This document shows, one piece after another, positions 10,225-18,512 of a DNA stretch of 64,000 bases; within the stretch, counting starts at the first letter, position 1, and each line of letters starts with the position of its first letter. Below the pieces are notes generated by a model. The model did not search any database. It was given only the letters and a program-made list of their open reading frames with translations, and was not told the origin of the DNA. The stretch lies in the NCBI GenBank assembly GCA_035542575.1, contig DATKLE010000155.1, positions 23,583 through 87,582 on the forward strand. Reading direction: 5' to 3'. The translations under genes were made by a program, and so were the position numbers. This stretch comes from JAIQET01 sp035542575 (GTDB lineage Bacteria; Acidobacteriota; Terriglobia; Terriglobales; Acidobacteriaceae).

Positions 10225-10610
10225 GTGCAGCAGGAGCCCGCCGCCAAGAGAGAACTAGGGCTTCTCACCTTCCTCTCTTTTGTTTCCCACGAGCTCTGGT
10301 AGTATGTGACCCGCCCGCCTATCATGGCGGGCGTCGGTGGGGGACTGGATCCGGCGTCAGTGGGGGACTGGATCCAGAGCAGCGGGTCTTCTGTTAGTAA
10401 TCTTTCCCCCTCGTTCGTCCCTGACAACAACGGGGTTTCCGACCAGCAGCATGGCCAAGCGTTCGGGCGGAGATTGCGGCAAGCCGCGACCTCGAGAATG
10501 CCTTTGCCACACGCCCCCAACGGTCGTCCGTTTCCGTGGAATCGTGACGGACTTGCGAAGGGATATTTTGACTTATCTCACAAGAAACACTTAAGGAGAT
10601 TGGATCCGAT
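10225..10610. other. Intergenic region with a tandem duplication
   Basis: No credible gene is seen in these 386 bases; the open frames crossing it lack ribosome binding sites and family similarity. It contains the 23-base tandem duplication listed separately (10331-10376) and, at its end, the AAGGAG ribosome binding site of the next gene. The stretch AGGGCTTCTCACCTTCCTCTC near 10257 is pyrimidine rich but has no clear terminator stem. Confidence 0.5.
10331..10376. repeat. 23-bp tandem direct repeat (two units)
   Basis: Two adjacent 23-base units (10331-10353 and 10354-10376) match at 21 of 23 positions, sharing the core GTGGGGGACTGGATCC. They lie in the non-coding leader region upstream of the secreted HE-motif protein. 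The cause could be replication slippage; a protein-binding tandem site is possible but unsupported. Confidence 0.85.
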
Positions 10611-11705
10611 ATGAACCGACGTTTTCGCAGCCTTGCTCTGCTCACCGCCCTGTTGCTGGCTTGTACATTTCTAGCTGGCGTCAGCTTCGCTCAAAATACA
10701 TCGGTTGCCAAGCCGCGATTTGCAGTACTGCCGCCGCACTCCCTTTATACGGTGCAGACACCCACCGCAAACCTGTCCCAGTGGAACGGCGCCTACACCC
10801 ATAAGGGTCAGAAATTCCCCTTCACCATGGTCGGTCCTGATCCACGGACCAACAACAGCACCACCACCATCCCCGTGTTCATCATTCCCGTCATCATGGT
10901 TTACGGGGCGAGCAACGGGAACATGACCTTCGATCCGACGCAGTCGAGTAATTTCGGCAGCATGAGCGCGTCGCAGGTGCTGACCTCCTCGCCACTGTTC
11001 GCTTCCGCGGTGGATTTCGTGCAGGGCGGAGTCGACCTCGGGCAGACCCAGTACATTGATGCCTATCAGCGCGGTAATTTCTGGAAGGTGGTCAAGCCCA
11101 ACAGCAACTATCACGTTGTCCTGGGCACGCCGACCATCCTTCCCACCCAGAGCATCACCGTTTCTGCGTCGCAGGGCTCGGTCATCACCAATCCGTTCCT
11201 CCCCGGTCACAAGGTCGGCACCATGGACATCTTTGCCTTTGACGCAAAGCTCCAGGGTTTCCTGAGCCAGTTCCCGCAGATCACCCCGGATACGTTCCCC
11301 ATCTTCATCAATTATGACGTGTACCTGACGGAAGGCGGTTGCTGCATTGGCGGCTATCACAGCGCGAACGGCAACCAACCCGCCGGCCAGACCTATGCTT
11401 ACACGAGCCTGGTGGACCAGGGCTCCGGCGTGTTCTCCCAGGACACGGCGGCGGCTTCTCATGAAATCGGTGAGTGGATGGATGACCCATTCGTGGATAA
11501 CCGCGTTCCCTGCACTGACAACAGCATCATGGAAAACGGTGATCCGCTGGTGCTGGATGACCATGCCTTTCCGGTGGGCGGCTTCACCTATCATCTGCAG
11601 GATTTGGTGTTCATCGACTACTTCGGGGCGTCACGAAACATTCCCGTCAACCGCTGGGCGGATTTCCAGAACGATCAGCACAGCCCATGCCCCGGGCTGC
11701 CGTAA
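10611..11705 (+). CDS. Secreted protein with HE...E metallopeptidase-like motif
   Basis: The 364-residue product carries a signal peptide (LALLTALLLACTFLAGVSFAQ). Near residue 285 it has ASHEIGEWMDDPF followed about 20 residues later by IMENGDPL. The order HE-x2-E, then DP, then E-x-GDP resembles the SHELxEAxTDP proteins of presumed metallopeptidase type found in secreted bacterial and fungal proteins; this is a motif-level match only. The gene has AAGGAG upstream of the ATG and a strong terminator just after its stop, so it is a single-gene unit. I do not know its substrate. Confidence 0.7.
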   Translation: MNRRFRSLALLTALLLACTFLAGVSFAQNTSVAKPRFAVLPPHSLYTVQTPTANLSQWNGAYTHKGQKFPFTMVGPDPRTNNSTTTIPVFIIPVIMVYGASNGNMTFDPTQSSNFGSMSASQVLTSSPLFASAVDFVQGGVDLGQTQYIDAYQRGNFWKVVKPNSNYHVVLGTPTILPTQSITVSASQGSVITNPFLPGHKVGTMDIFAFDAKLQGFLSQFPQITPDTFPIFINYDVYLTEGGCCIGGYHSANGNQPAGQTYAYTSLVDQGSGVFSQDTAAASHEIGEWMDDPFVDNRVPCTDNSIMENGDPLVLDDHAFPVGGFTYHLQDLVFIDYFGASRNIPVNRWADFQNDQHSPCPGLP

Positions 11706-11718
11706 GGGTTCGTTGCTC

Positions 11719-11748
11719 AAGGGCCCGCTCCCCGCGAGCGGGCCTTTT
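11719..11748 (+). terminator. Rho-independent terminator
   Basis: A perfect 9-bp GC-rich stem (11722-11730 with 11736-11744) with a 5-base loop is followed by TTTT and preceded by matching AA, about 14 bases after the stop codon of the upstream secreted-protein gene. It is the clearest intrinsic terminator in the window. Confidence 0.85.
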
Positions 11749-12169
11749 CTTGTCCCTCACCTTGGACCGCCACCCGGCGGCAAGGCAATCCTCGGCGTGT
11801 GGCCCCGATCCAGCACCTACTGGCAAATGAAACCTATGGGCACGTAGGTGCAACCTTATTCACAATCCTTCTGGAACGCGGTCCTTTACACACCCCCGCC
11901 GGGAGCATTCTTTTGCGGCAGGATAGGCGCCTTTGGCCCAACAGCGGCCCGCCAGACCTCAACCACAGATCGTTAAGTTAATGATTCCACACTCGTTAGG
12001 TTTCAAGGTCTGCCAGGACCGGGAACCCGGGCGTATCACCTCCCGCTGAAAGTCCCCTAAAACAGCGATTGGGCGCACACGTTGGCATCCGGCCTGCAGC
12101 CAATCCCCCAACCCTCTCCCCGCGGGGCCACACCTAGGCTCGCGCATCCGGAGAAACCAGGACTAAGCC
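11749..12169. other. Intergenic region upstream of the Big_2 lipoprotein gene
   Basis: About 420 bases without a recognisable gene, RNA motif or repeat. The segment near 11975-12000 is AT-rich (TTAAGTTAATGATTCC) and is the likeliest place for the promoter of the downstream lipoprotein gene, but no clear -35/-10 pair stands out. Confidence 0.4.
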
Positions 12170-14119
12170 ATGGGATGCAAAAGTGTTTGGGGCATATTGT
12201 TGACGGTTGCGGTCGTGCTGTCCGTGGCACTGACCGGTTGCAGCACCAGCAGTAGTCAGCCCGAATTGACGGCCATCACGCTGAGCCCGTCCATGCCTGC
12301 CATGGATGTGGGCAGTACAGTGACCTTCAACGCGACGGGCCACTTCCGCGGCGGCAGCACACGAACCCTTGCCGGAGTGGTCTGGAGTTCGTCTGACCCA
12401 TCGGTGATCAGCATCGATGCTTCGGGCTCTGCCACCGCACGAATGAGCGGGGCCAGCGCTGCCACCATCACCGCCACTCTGGGATCGATGAGGGGTTCCA
12501 CCCAGGTGAATGTGAAGGCGCCGGTTGTGATTGACGTGACACCCGCGTTGCCGGTGGTGACGATTGGAGGTAATCAGGCGTTCCAGGCGACGGGCAAGTT
12601 TGCCGACCTCACCACCGCTGATCTCACCAGCTTCGTGACCTGGAGTTCCTCTTCCAACGCGATCGCGACGATCGGGGCCGATGGCGTCGCCACAGGAATG
12701 GGCCGAGGCATTGCGACCATCACCGCGGGAAACAGCGGAGTGAATGGATCGGCGGCGTTCAATGTGACGGACAAGAGCTTCAGCAATGCCAGCTTGAGTG
12801 GCTCCTACGCGCTCACGCTGACGGGGTTCGCTGGGAGTCGGCCGGTGTTCGAATCGGGCAGCATTCACGCCGACGGAAATGGCGCGATTACAGGGGGCAT
12901 CGAGGACATAAATTCCGCAACTCCTGCCACCGGGGTTGCGCTCACCGGCTCTTACTCCATTACTCCGGACGGCCGCGGCATCCTCACCCTAACCGGGAAT
13001 GACCAGATGCGCAGCTTCAACGTGATTCTGAAGGCGAACAGCCCAGCCGCCGGTGATACCAATGCCCAGATCATCCAGAACGACGGGCAAGCCAACGCCA
13101 TCGGCCGGCTGGAGAAACAGGACACCAGCGCGTTCAACAATGCGGCCTTCGGCGACAGCAATTATGTGTTCCGGGCGGGAGGGATCAGTTCGGCCGGCAA
13201 TATATCGGCCCTGGGATGGTTCACCACCGACTCGGCTGGCGGCACCCTCAGCGGAGGTCAAGATGTGAACGATGCCGGGACGCTCTCTGCCTATGTCCCG
13301 ATTTCGGGAACTCTCGACTCGGTTGACACCACCACAGGACGCGCCACTGCGAACATCGCAGGATCAAACTTCGCCGTGTACGTGGTTTCGGCGAACAAGG
13401 CAAATCTTATTCAGATCGACCTGGGGCGCCCGGCGGTCATGGGAATTGCCGAAAGACAAACGGCCACAGCGGCTCCGGCCTCCGGGGCTTACACCTTCGA
13501 TGTCGAGATCGGCGGGACGCAGGGCATGTCCTGGTTGATCGGCCAATTCGATTTCGATGGAATGGACGTGCTGGGGGGCTCCCAGATCCAGGATGGCTAT
13601 GTCTCGATTACAGTCAATCCCGGCGCCAACGACTTCTGCATTACAGACGCCAACGGGCGGGGCTACCTCATCGAGGACACCGGCCACGGACTCCTCAACT
13701 TCGTGGTGTACATTGTCTCGCCCGAGAAAATGTACATAGCGAGCAGCGATCCTCACGCAGCCAGCGGAACGGCAGAACTGCAGCAGCCGGGAGAAGGCTT
13801 CTCCCTGGCCTCGCTGAGCGGAGATTTTGCCTTGGGCGCAGCCGAGACCGGCGAGGGCCAACTGACCTTCGTGGGCCAGTTTGTTTTCGATGGCAATGGC
13901 AATTTCTATGCGGTTGATGACCTCAGCGAGCCCGGGTTTGTGGGCAGCGCGCCGCTGCTGGGTGGCACTTACACGGTCTCGTCAAACGGCGCGACGACTA
14001 TGACATTGCCTCCCGGCGCCAAGGTCCCGTCGCTGACGTTATTCCTCATCTCACCCAATAAGGGTCTGTTCCTGGGCACGCCAGAGCCGGATGTGAACGG
14101 AGTCGCGGAGGCCCAATAG
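12170..14119 (+). CDS. Outer-surface lipoprotein with two Big_2 Ig-like domains and repeated C-terminal modules
   Basis: The 649-residue protein has a lipoprotein signal peptide ending in LTGC (Cys24). Two bacterial Ig-like (Big_2) domains follow, about 32-117 and 120-200, each with the pattern VTFNATG/FQATG, WSSSDPSVISID/WSSSSNAIATI and a T-rich last strand. From about 205 to the end there are roughly four related modules of about 100 residues starting SLSGSYAL, FGDSNYVF, ASGAYTFD and SLSGDFAL, each with a G(Q/S)-x-D-G-N-type turn and a VYVVS/FLIS-type strand. This architecture is common in acidobacterial surface proteins; function is unknown, adhesion being a guess. GGAGA precedes the ATG. 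Confidence 0.8.
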   Translation: MGCKSVWGILLTVAVVLSVALTGCSTSSSQPELTAITLSPSMPAMDVGSTVTFNATGHFRGGSTRTLAGVVWSSSDPSVISIDASGSATARMSGASAATITATLGSMRGSTQVNVKAPVVIDVTPALPVVTIGGNQAFQATGKFADLTTADLTSFVTWSSSSNAIATIGADGVATGMGRGIATITAGNSGVNGSAAFNVTDKSFSNASLSGSYALTLTGFAGSRPVFESGSIHADGNGAITGGIEDINSATPATGVALTGSYSITPDGRGILTLTGNDQMRSFNVILKANSPAAGDTNAQIIQNDGQANAIGRLEKQDTSAFNNAAFGDSNYVFRAGGISSAGNISALGWFTTDSAGGTLSGGQDVNDAGTLSAYVPISGTLDSVDTTTGRATANIAGSNFAVYVVSANKANLIQIDLGRPAVMGIAERQTATAAPASGAYTFDVEIGGTQGMSWLIGQFDFDGMDVLGGSQIQDGYVSITVNPGANDFCITDANGRGYLIEDTGHGLLNFVVYIVSPEKMYIASSDPHAASGTAELQQPGEGFSLASLSGDFALGAAETGEGQLTFVGQFVFDGNGNFYAVDDLSEPGFVGSAPLLGGTYTVSSNGATTMTLPPGAKVPSLTLFLISPNKGLFLGTPEPDVNGVAEAQ

Positions 14120-14455
14120 CTACAATCCAAGGGCTTTGGCCTTGGGTATTCAGGATCATCCGGAGACTCACCTTCGAATGCGGAGGCTGCATCGGCCAGC
14201 CCCCGCAAGATTTTTTAGCACGATCCAGGCCAGGCGTGATTACTTGCAGTCTTTGCCGGGTGGCGTGGGCAAGGCTTGCCCAAATGCCCGGTCCTCCGCC
14301 CAATCCACACCATAGTTGTTAGTTTTGCAAATCCGATTTTCCCTTCACTTTCAGTCGGTTGATGCATCTCGGCGAGTGTCGCGAATGGCTGCGCCTTTGG
14401 TGGCCGAGATGCTGGGTTAGCCGCGCAGGTACACCTTCGGCGCGAGAACCAGTTT
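14120..14455. other. Intergenic region before the flagellar genes
   Basis: These 336 bases hold no gene I can support. A weak hairpin (CCAAGG 14127-14132 with CCTTGG 14140-14145) just after the lipoprotein stop may act as a terminator although it lacks a T run. No flagellar sigma-28 or sigma-54 promoter was recognised before fliK. Confidence 0.4.
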
Positions 14456-16243
14456 GTGATTGCGATTCCCATTCAAGCCGACGCGGGACTGGCCAATATG
14501 GCGAGTGCGATGACGACCGCCGGAGTGGCCGGCGCCCAAGGGGAGAAAGGGTTTGCGCAAGCACTGCTGAGCGCAGTCGGAGGCGAAGTGCAACCAGCAG
14601 AAGAAAGCGCTTTCATCTCTGCTGAGCCCAACGCGATTAGACCGATTCATGAAGACGAGCAAAAGAGCGCGGAGGCAGGGGTTGCCGTCAACCTGGCGGC
14701 CCCTGTAATCCCAGCGCCGCTGATTGACCTGGAGAACATTCCGGCGCCAGAGATCGCCGTTCCCACAACTGGGCCAGCGTCAATGCCGGTCGCAGATACG
14801 GGCGAGGGCGTCCACAGACTGTTGACTGCCCATCGAGAGGAGCCTGCAGCGGGCGACGGGAAACCCGCGCTGCCTCAACCCAGTGAGTTTCCTGCGGCGG
14901 CACCTGCCCCGGCATCAGCATCGGCGAGTGCCCCCGGCCGGGAGAGTCAGGAAATGAGCCCGGCGCCAGAAACCTCGGTGCCACCACTTACGGCAGCCAC
15001 GCAACCATCTGCCGGACCCAGGCAGCCACTGGAGCTGAGCGCAGAACCGTTTGACAGCGGAAAACCGGATGAAGGCGCGCCGCAAGCCGGCTGCACGATC
15101 GCAGTTGCAGATGCAGATGCTGGAGATCCACCGCCGCCGGAAACCGAACCGACAGAGACCGCACCGGCGTGCAAGCTGGCCCTGGAGGACCAGAGCGGGA
15201 CAGATTCGGTTCCAACCTCAGGTAACGCGGGTGATATGTCTGCTGCTATCGCGATCAAGGCGCAAGCTGTGCCGCCTGCACCACGCATCAGCGGCACGCT
15301 TCGCCCCTTCGTTGCGATGGCTGCCGCCGTCACCGCCCGTCCTGAGCTGCATAAGCCCGGTGAAGCCAATCAGCGGAATCCTTGGGTCGAGCGTGTCTCC
15401 CCTGCAGCCGTAGCAGCGGATCATCCAGCGCGGGAGCTGTGGTTGCCGATGGCATCGCTTGGCGCGACCATTCTCCCGACCTCAGGTCAGACTGCCGACA
15501 AACCGCGAGTAAGCGGAGGAGAGGAAGAGCCTCATCAAGCACATCTTTCTTCCAGCCCGGGCCCTGCCGAAACACCCCCGGCCGGGCCGGTTGCGAAAGC
15601 GCCGGAGACCGGTTCCAGCCAAGGACCGGCGATGGCACTGCCGTCGGCGGCTGTGGCGAACGTGCATGGCAGCCAGAGCGCCAGTGCGCACGATGGCGGA
15701 ACCCTTTCGGTGCCCGCTTCGGTTCCGGCCAACCAGAGTGTGGCGGATTCCAGCGCCGCTTCACCGGCCATGAAGAGCCGGCCACCGTTGCCGGCGGACC
15801 CGGCGGCAGGTCCGCTTTTCGGGGTGACAGGAACGGTGAACGCAGCCCGCATAGTGGACCGCGTGGGGCAGTCGGAGATGCACATCGGACTACGCACCCT
15901 GGCCTTCGGCAGCGTCGAGGTGCACACCGTCGTGCGCGACAGCCAGGTTGGACTCACGGTGGGGAGCGAAAAAGGTGACTTGCGGACGTTTCTGGCGCCT
16001 GAGGTCCCCAGCCTGCAGACTGCCTTGCACCAGCACGATCTGCACTTCGACAACATCCGCTTTCTCGATCAGGGACCGGGCTTTGACATGGGATTCTCGA
16101 CGGGGGCAGATTCCCAGTCCCACTCGTTCGCGCGTGAGGGACGGCCCGTGCCCGGATTGCCGGGGCTCGAGGGTCCTGCGGCAGACTCCAGCGAAGTGGA
16201 GATCGCCCGGGACACGCGGACCGGGCTGAATGTGCACGCATGA
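14456..16243 (+). CDS. fliK: Flagellar hook-length control protein FliK
   Basis: FliK is secreted through the flagellar export gate, measures hook length and switches the export specificity from hook to filament proteins. The 595-residue product has a long low-complexity Pro/Ala/Glu-rich N-terminal and middle region (to about 455), typical of the ruler part, and a conserved C-terminal domain (about 465-575) with LRTLAFGSVEVHTVVRD and LQTALHQHDLHFDNIRF, matching the LxPxxLGxVxV core of the Flg_hook family. The GTG start lacks a strong ribosome binding site; an ATG 14 codons downstream (14498) is an alternative. flgD, flgE and fliL follow on the same strand, which supports the call. Confidence 0.85.
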   Translation: MIAIPIQADAGLANMASAMTTAGVAGAQGEKGFAQALLSAVGGEVQPAEESAFISAEPNAIRPIHEDEQKSAEAGVAVNLAAPVIPAPLIDLENIPAPEIAVPTTGPASMPVADTGEGVHRLLTAHREEPAAGDGKPALPQPSEFPAAAPAPASASASAPGRESQEMSPAPETSVPPLTAATQPSAGPRQPLELSAEPFDSGKPDEGAPQAGCTIAVADADAGDPPPPETEPTETAPACKLALEDQSGTDSVPTSGNAGDMSAAIAIKAQAVPPAPRISGTLRPFVAMAAAVTARPELHKPGEANQRNPWVERVSPAAVAADHPARELWLPMASLGATILPTSGQTADKPRVSGGEEEPHQAHLSSSPGPAETPPAGPVAKAPETGSSQGPAMALPSAAVANVHGSQSASAHDGGTLSVPASVPANQSVADSSAASPAMKSRPPLPADPAAGPLFGVTGTVNAARIVDRVGQSEMHIGLRTLAFGSVEVHTVVRDSQVGLTVGSEKGDLRTFLAPEVPSLQTALHQHDLHFDNIRFLDQGPGFDMGFSTGADSQSHSFAREGRPVPGLPGLEGPAADSSEVEIARDTRTGLNVHA

Positions 16244-16265
16244 AGAACACGAATGAGGAGGACGC

Positions 16266-16541
16266 ATGAACGTCAATCCCGCAGCCAGCGTGAGCGCGGC
16301 CGGCGCGACCGGAACCAGCTCCGATCCCGCCAGCCAGGCCAATGACATGTTCCTGCAATTGCTGATGGCGCAATTGAAGAGCCAGAGCCCACTCGATCCG
16401 GTTGATCCCAACCAGTTCGTCGGCCAACTGGTGCAGTTCAACACTCTCGATCAACTCATCCAGATTCGCGAGTTGCTGCAGGAAGCACTGCAAATACCCG
16501 CGACCGGGACTTCCACCCAAGCCACTCAAGGAGCGCACTAA
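16266..16541 (+). CDS. flgD: Short flagellar hook-capping protein FlgD (N-terminal domain only)
   Basis: FlgD caps the growing hook and is needed for polymerisation of FlgE. This 91-residue product matches the FlgD N-terminal domain (MFLQLLMAQLKSQSPLDPVD then NQFVGQLVQFNTLDQLIQI), but ends soon after it. Usual FlgD proteins are about 220 residues or more, with a Tudor-like and Ig-like C-terminal part that is absent here; there is no frameshifted remainder because flgE starts on the last base of the stop codon (16541). GAGGAGG precedes the ATG. Whether this minimal cap is functional alone is unknown. Confidence 0.88.
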   Translation: MNVNPAASVSAAGATGTSSDPASQANDMFLQLLMAQLKSQSPLDPVDPNQFVGQLVQFNTLDQLIQIRELLQEALQIPATGTSTQATQGAH

Positions 16542-17785
16542 TGCCAACTTTTTCGATTCCGCTTTCCGGGCTGACGGCAATGTCCACCGCGCTGTCGGCT
16601 ATTGCCAACAACCTGGCCAACCTGAACACGGTCGGGTACAAGGACACCCGCACCCTGTTCCGCGACCTGTTTTATCAGACGATCGGCTCAAGCGGTTCGG
16701 GAGATCCGGTGCAGCTGGGCGCGGGCGTCGGCGTGAGCTCCATGCCCGGGCTGTTTACCCAAGGGAACGTGGACCCCACCGGGGTAGCGACCGACGTCGC
16801 CATTGACCAGGACGGCTTCTTCATCGTGTCCAAGGACGGAGTCGTCTCGTACACACGGGCGGGGAATTTCTCCGTGGACAAGACCGACTACCTGGTGACT
16901 TCCGAGGGGCAGGTCGTGCTGGGCTATCCCGCAGTGAACGGCGTCATTGATACCGGGCAGGGGCTGACGCCGTTGCAATTGGGTACGGGCACCATGAGTC
17001 CGCCCACGGCCACGGCCAACGTCATGCTGCGCACCAACCTGAACGCAGCGGCGGCGGTGGGCAGCGCCGATGGCAGCTATTCCTTTCCGGTCACGATCTA
17101 TGACTCCCTGGGCGCGAGCCACGTGCTGAAGTTCGACTTCACCAAGACCGGCTCCAATGCCTGGGACTATTCCATCTCAATTCCTGCCGCGGACGTGGGG
17201 CAAGTCGGCAACCCGGTGGTCCTGCAGAGCGGGAACCTGACATTTGATGGCAACGGCAATCTGACCGCGCCGGCCGGAGACGTGGCCAACATCGCCATCA
17301 CCGGCTTTGCCGATGGCGCCTCCAATCAGACCTTTACCTGGAAACTGTATGACCAGGGCGCTCCGGTGCTCACGCAGGTAGCGGCACCCAACGGGACGTC
17401 GGCGACGCAGCAGGATGGCAGCGGCAGCGGCGCACTGTCGAAGTTCGCCATTGGCGCCGACGGCATGATCACGGGCACGTTCAGCAATGGCAAGACCGCC
17501 ATCCTTGGACAGCTGGCGCTGGCGACTTTTGCCAACGTGCAGGGCCTGCTGCGCACCGGCAACAACGGATTTTCCGAGACCCTGGCCTCGGGGCAAGCGG
17601 TGGTGGGAGCTCCCGGCACCGGTGGGCGAGGCACACTCGAAGGCGGCGCCCTGGAGCTGTCCAACGTGGATATTGCCAAGGAGTTCGCCGCCATGATCGT
17701 GGCGCAGCGCGGCTTCCAGGTCAATGCGCGCGTGGTGGCCACGTTTGATCAAATCACGCAGGAGACGATCAACCTCAAACAATAA
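16541..17785 (+). CDS. flgE: Flagellar hook protein FlgE
   Basis: FlgE polymerises into the hook, the universal joint of the flagellum. The 414-residue protein has the N-terminal rod/hook motif (LSAIANNLANLNTVGYKDTR), the central FlgE domain (SYSFPVTIYDSLGASHVLKFDF) and the C-terminal motif (ELSNVDIAKEFAAMIVAQRGFQVNARV) that form the coiled-coil core. The ATG overlaps the flgD stop by one base and AAGGAG lies 7 bases upstream, so the two are translationally coupled. A stable 14-bp hairpin follows 14 bases after the stop. Confidence 0.96.
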   Translation: MPTFSIPLSGLTAMSTALSAIANNLANLNTVGYKDTRTLFRDLFYQTIGSSGSGDPVQLGAGVGVSSMPGLFTQGNVDPTGVATDVAIDQDGFFIVSKDGVVSYTRAGNFSVDKTDYLVTSEGQVVLGYPAVNGVIDTGQGLTPLQLGTGTMSPPTATANVMLRTNLNAAAAVGSADGSYSFPVTIYDSLGASHVLKFDFTKTGSNAWDYSISIPAADVGQVGNPVVLQSGNLTFDGNGNLTAPAGDVANIAITGFADGASNQTFTWKLYDQGAPVLTQVAAPNGTSATQQDGSGSGALSKFAIGADGMITGTFSNGKTAILGQLALATFANVQGLLRTGNNGFSETLASGQAVVGAPGTGGRGTLEGGALELSNVDIAKEFAAMIVAQRGFQVNARVVATFDQITQETINLKQ

Positions 17786-17799
17786 GGTGATCAGCGAGT

Positions 17800-17831
17800 G
17801 GTGTCCTGTTTCCCGCCGGAAACGGGACACC
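17800..17831. terminator. Long hairpin after flgE
   Basis: Arms 17800-17813 and 17818-17831 form a 14-bp stem with one G-T pair and a 4-base loop (CGCC), starting 14 bases after the flgE stop. There is no T run, so it may be an mRNA 3'-end stabiliser or a Rho-assisted terminator that lowers expression of fliL relative to flgE. Confidence 0.6.
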
Positions 17832-18017
17832 ATTCGCAGTTGATCTTAATGAAAGCCTTCTAACCGACGCTGGCCGCGGAAGGTCGGGCGGCGTCGCACT
17901 TGGCCCACGCCCCGATGTAGCCGCGGCTATGGTGAGCGAACGCAGGCACTTCCACCACGTGCCCTTGCGGGCTCACGGCAGCCTTTCTTCGGCAAAGCAC
18001 TTGCTTTCGTCCTCTCC

Positions 18018-18512
18018 GTGACTGAACCAGAAACCAAGGCTGCGCCCCCGGAGAAGCGTGTCGGCACCACCCGGTGGATGGTTCTGGGTGGAATTGTCCT
18101 GGCGCTGGCGGGGTTGGGAGTGGTCTGGCTGTTGCGGGCTTCTCCGAAGAGGGCGGCGCCGACTACGCGGAGCGAAGTTGCAAAGGTGAAATCGGTGCTC
18201 CATCTGGACACCTTCGTGATGAACCTCGCCGATCCGGAGGAGAAGGCGTATCTGCGGGTGGGCATCGATCTCGGTCTCGGCGAGGAGCAGGCGAAAGAAG
18301 GCGACGGAGCCGCTCCGGTGGCGCTGGTGCGCGACACCATCCTGGGCGTGCTGGCCCAGTGCAAGCCCGACGAACTGCTGACGCCGGAAGGAAAAACGAA
18401 GCTCAAGGCAGATCTGCGGCGTGCCCTGCGGCAACGCGCTCCGCAACTGCAAGTCGAGGAAGTCTACGTGAAGTCGGAGAAGCGGCAGGTGAGCCGCCAG
18501 GTGGGAACATGA
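18018..18512 (+). CDS. fliL: Flagellar basal body-associated protein FliL
   Basis: FliL surrounds or assists the stators of the flagellar motor. The 164-residue protein has a short cytoplasmic N-terminus, one membrane helix (WMVLGGIVLALAGLGVVWLL, about 20-39) and a periplasmic FliL domain with LDTFVMNLADPEEKAYLRVGIDL and a C-terminal LKADLRRALRQ plus VEEVYV, all typical. It starts with GTG and no clear ribosome binding site. Its stop overlaps the start of the HDOD gene (ATGA), tying motor and signalling genes into one operon. Confidence 0.9.
   Translation: MTEPETKAAPPEKRVGTTRWMVLGGIVLALAGLGVVWLLRASPKRAAPTTRSEVAKVKSVLHLDTFVMNLADPEEKAYLRVGIDLGLGEEQAKEGDGAAPVALVRDTILGVLAQCKPDELLTPEGKTKLKADLRRALRQRAPQLQVEEVYVKSEKRQVSRQVGT

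Noticed and set aside
11975..12160. Riboswitch-like leader before the Big_2 lipoprotein
   Set aside because: I looked for c-di-GMP, cobalamin and other conserved cores and found none.
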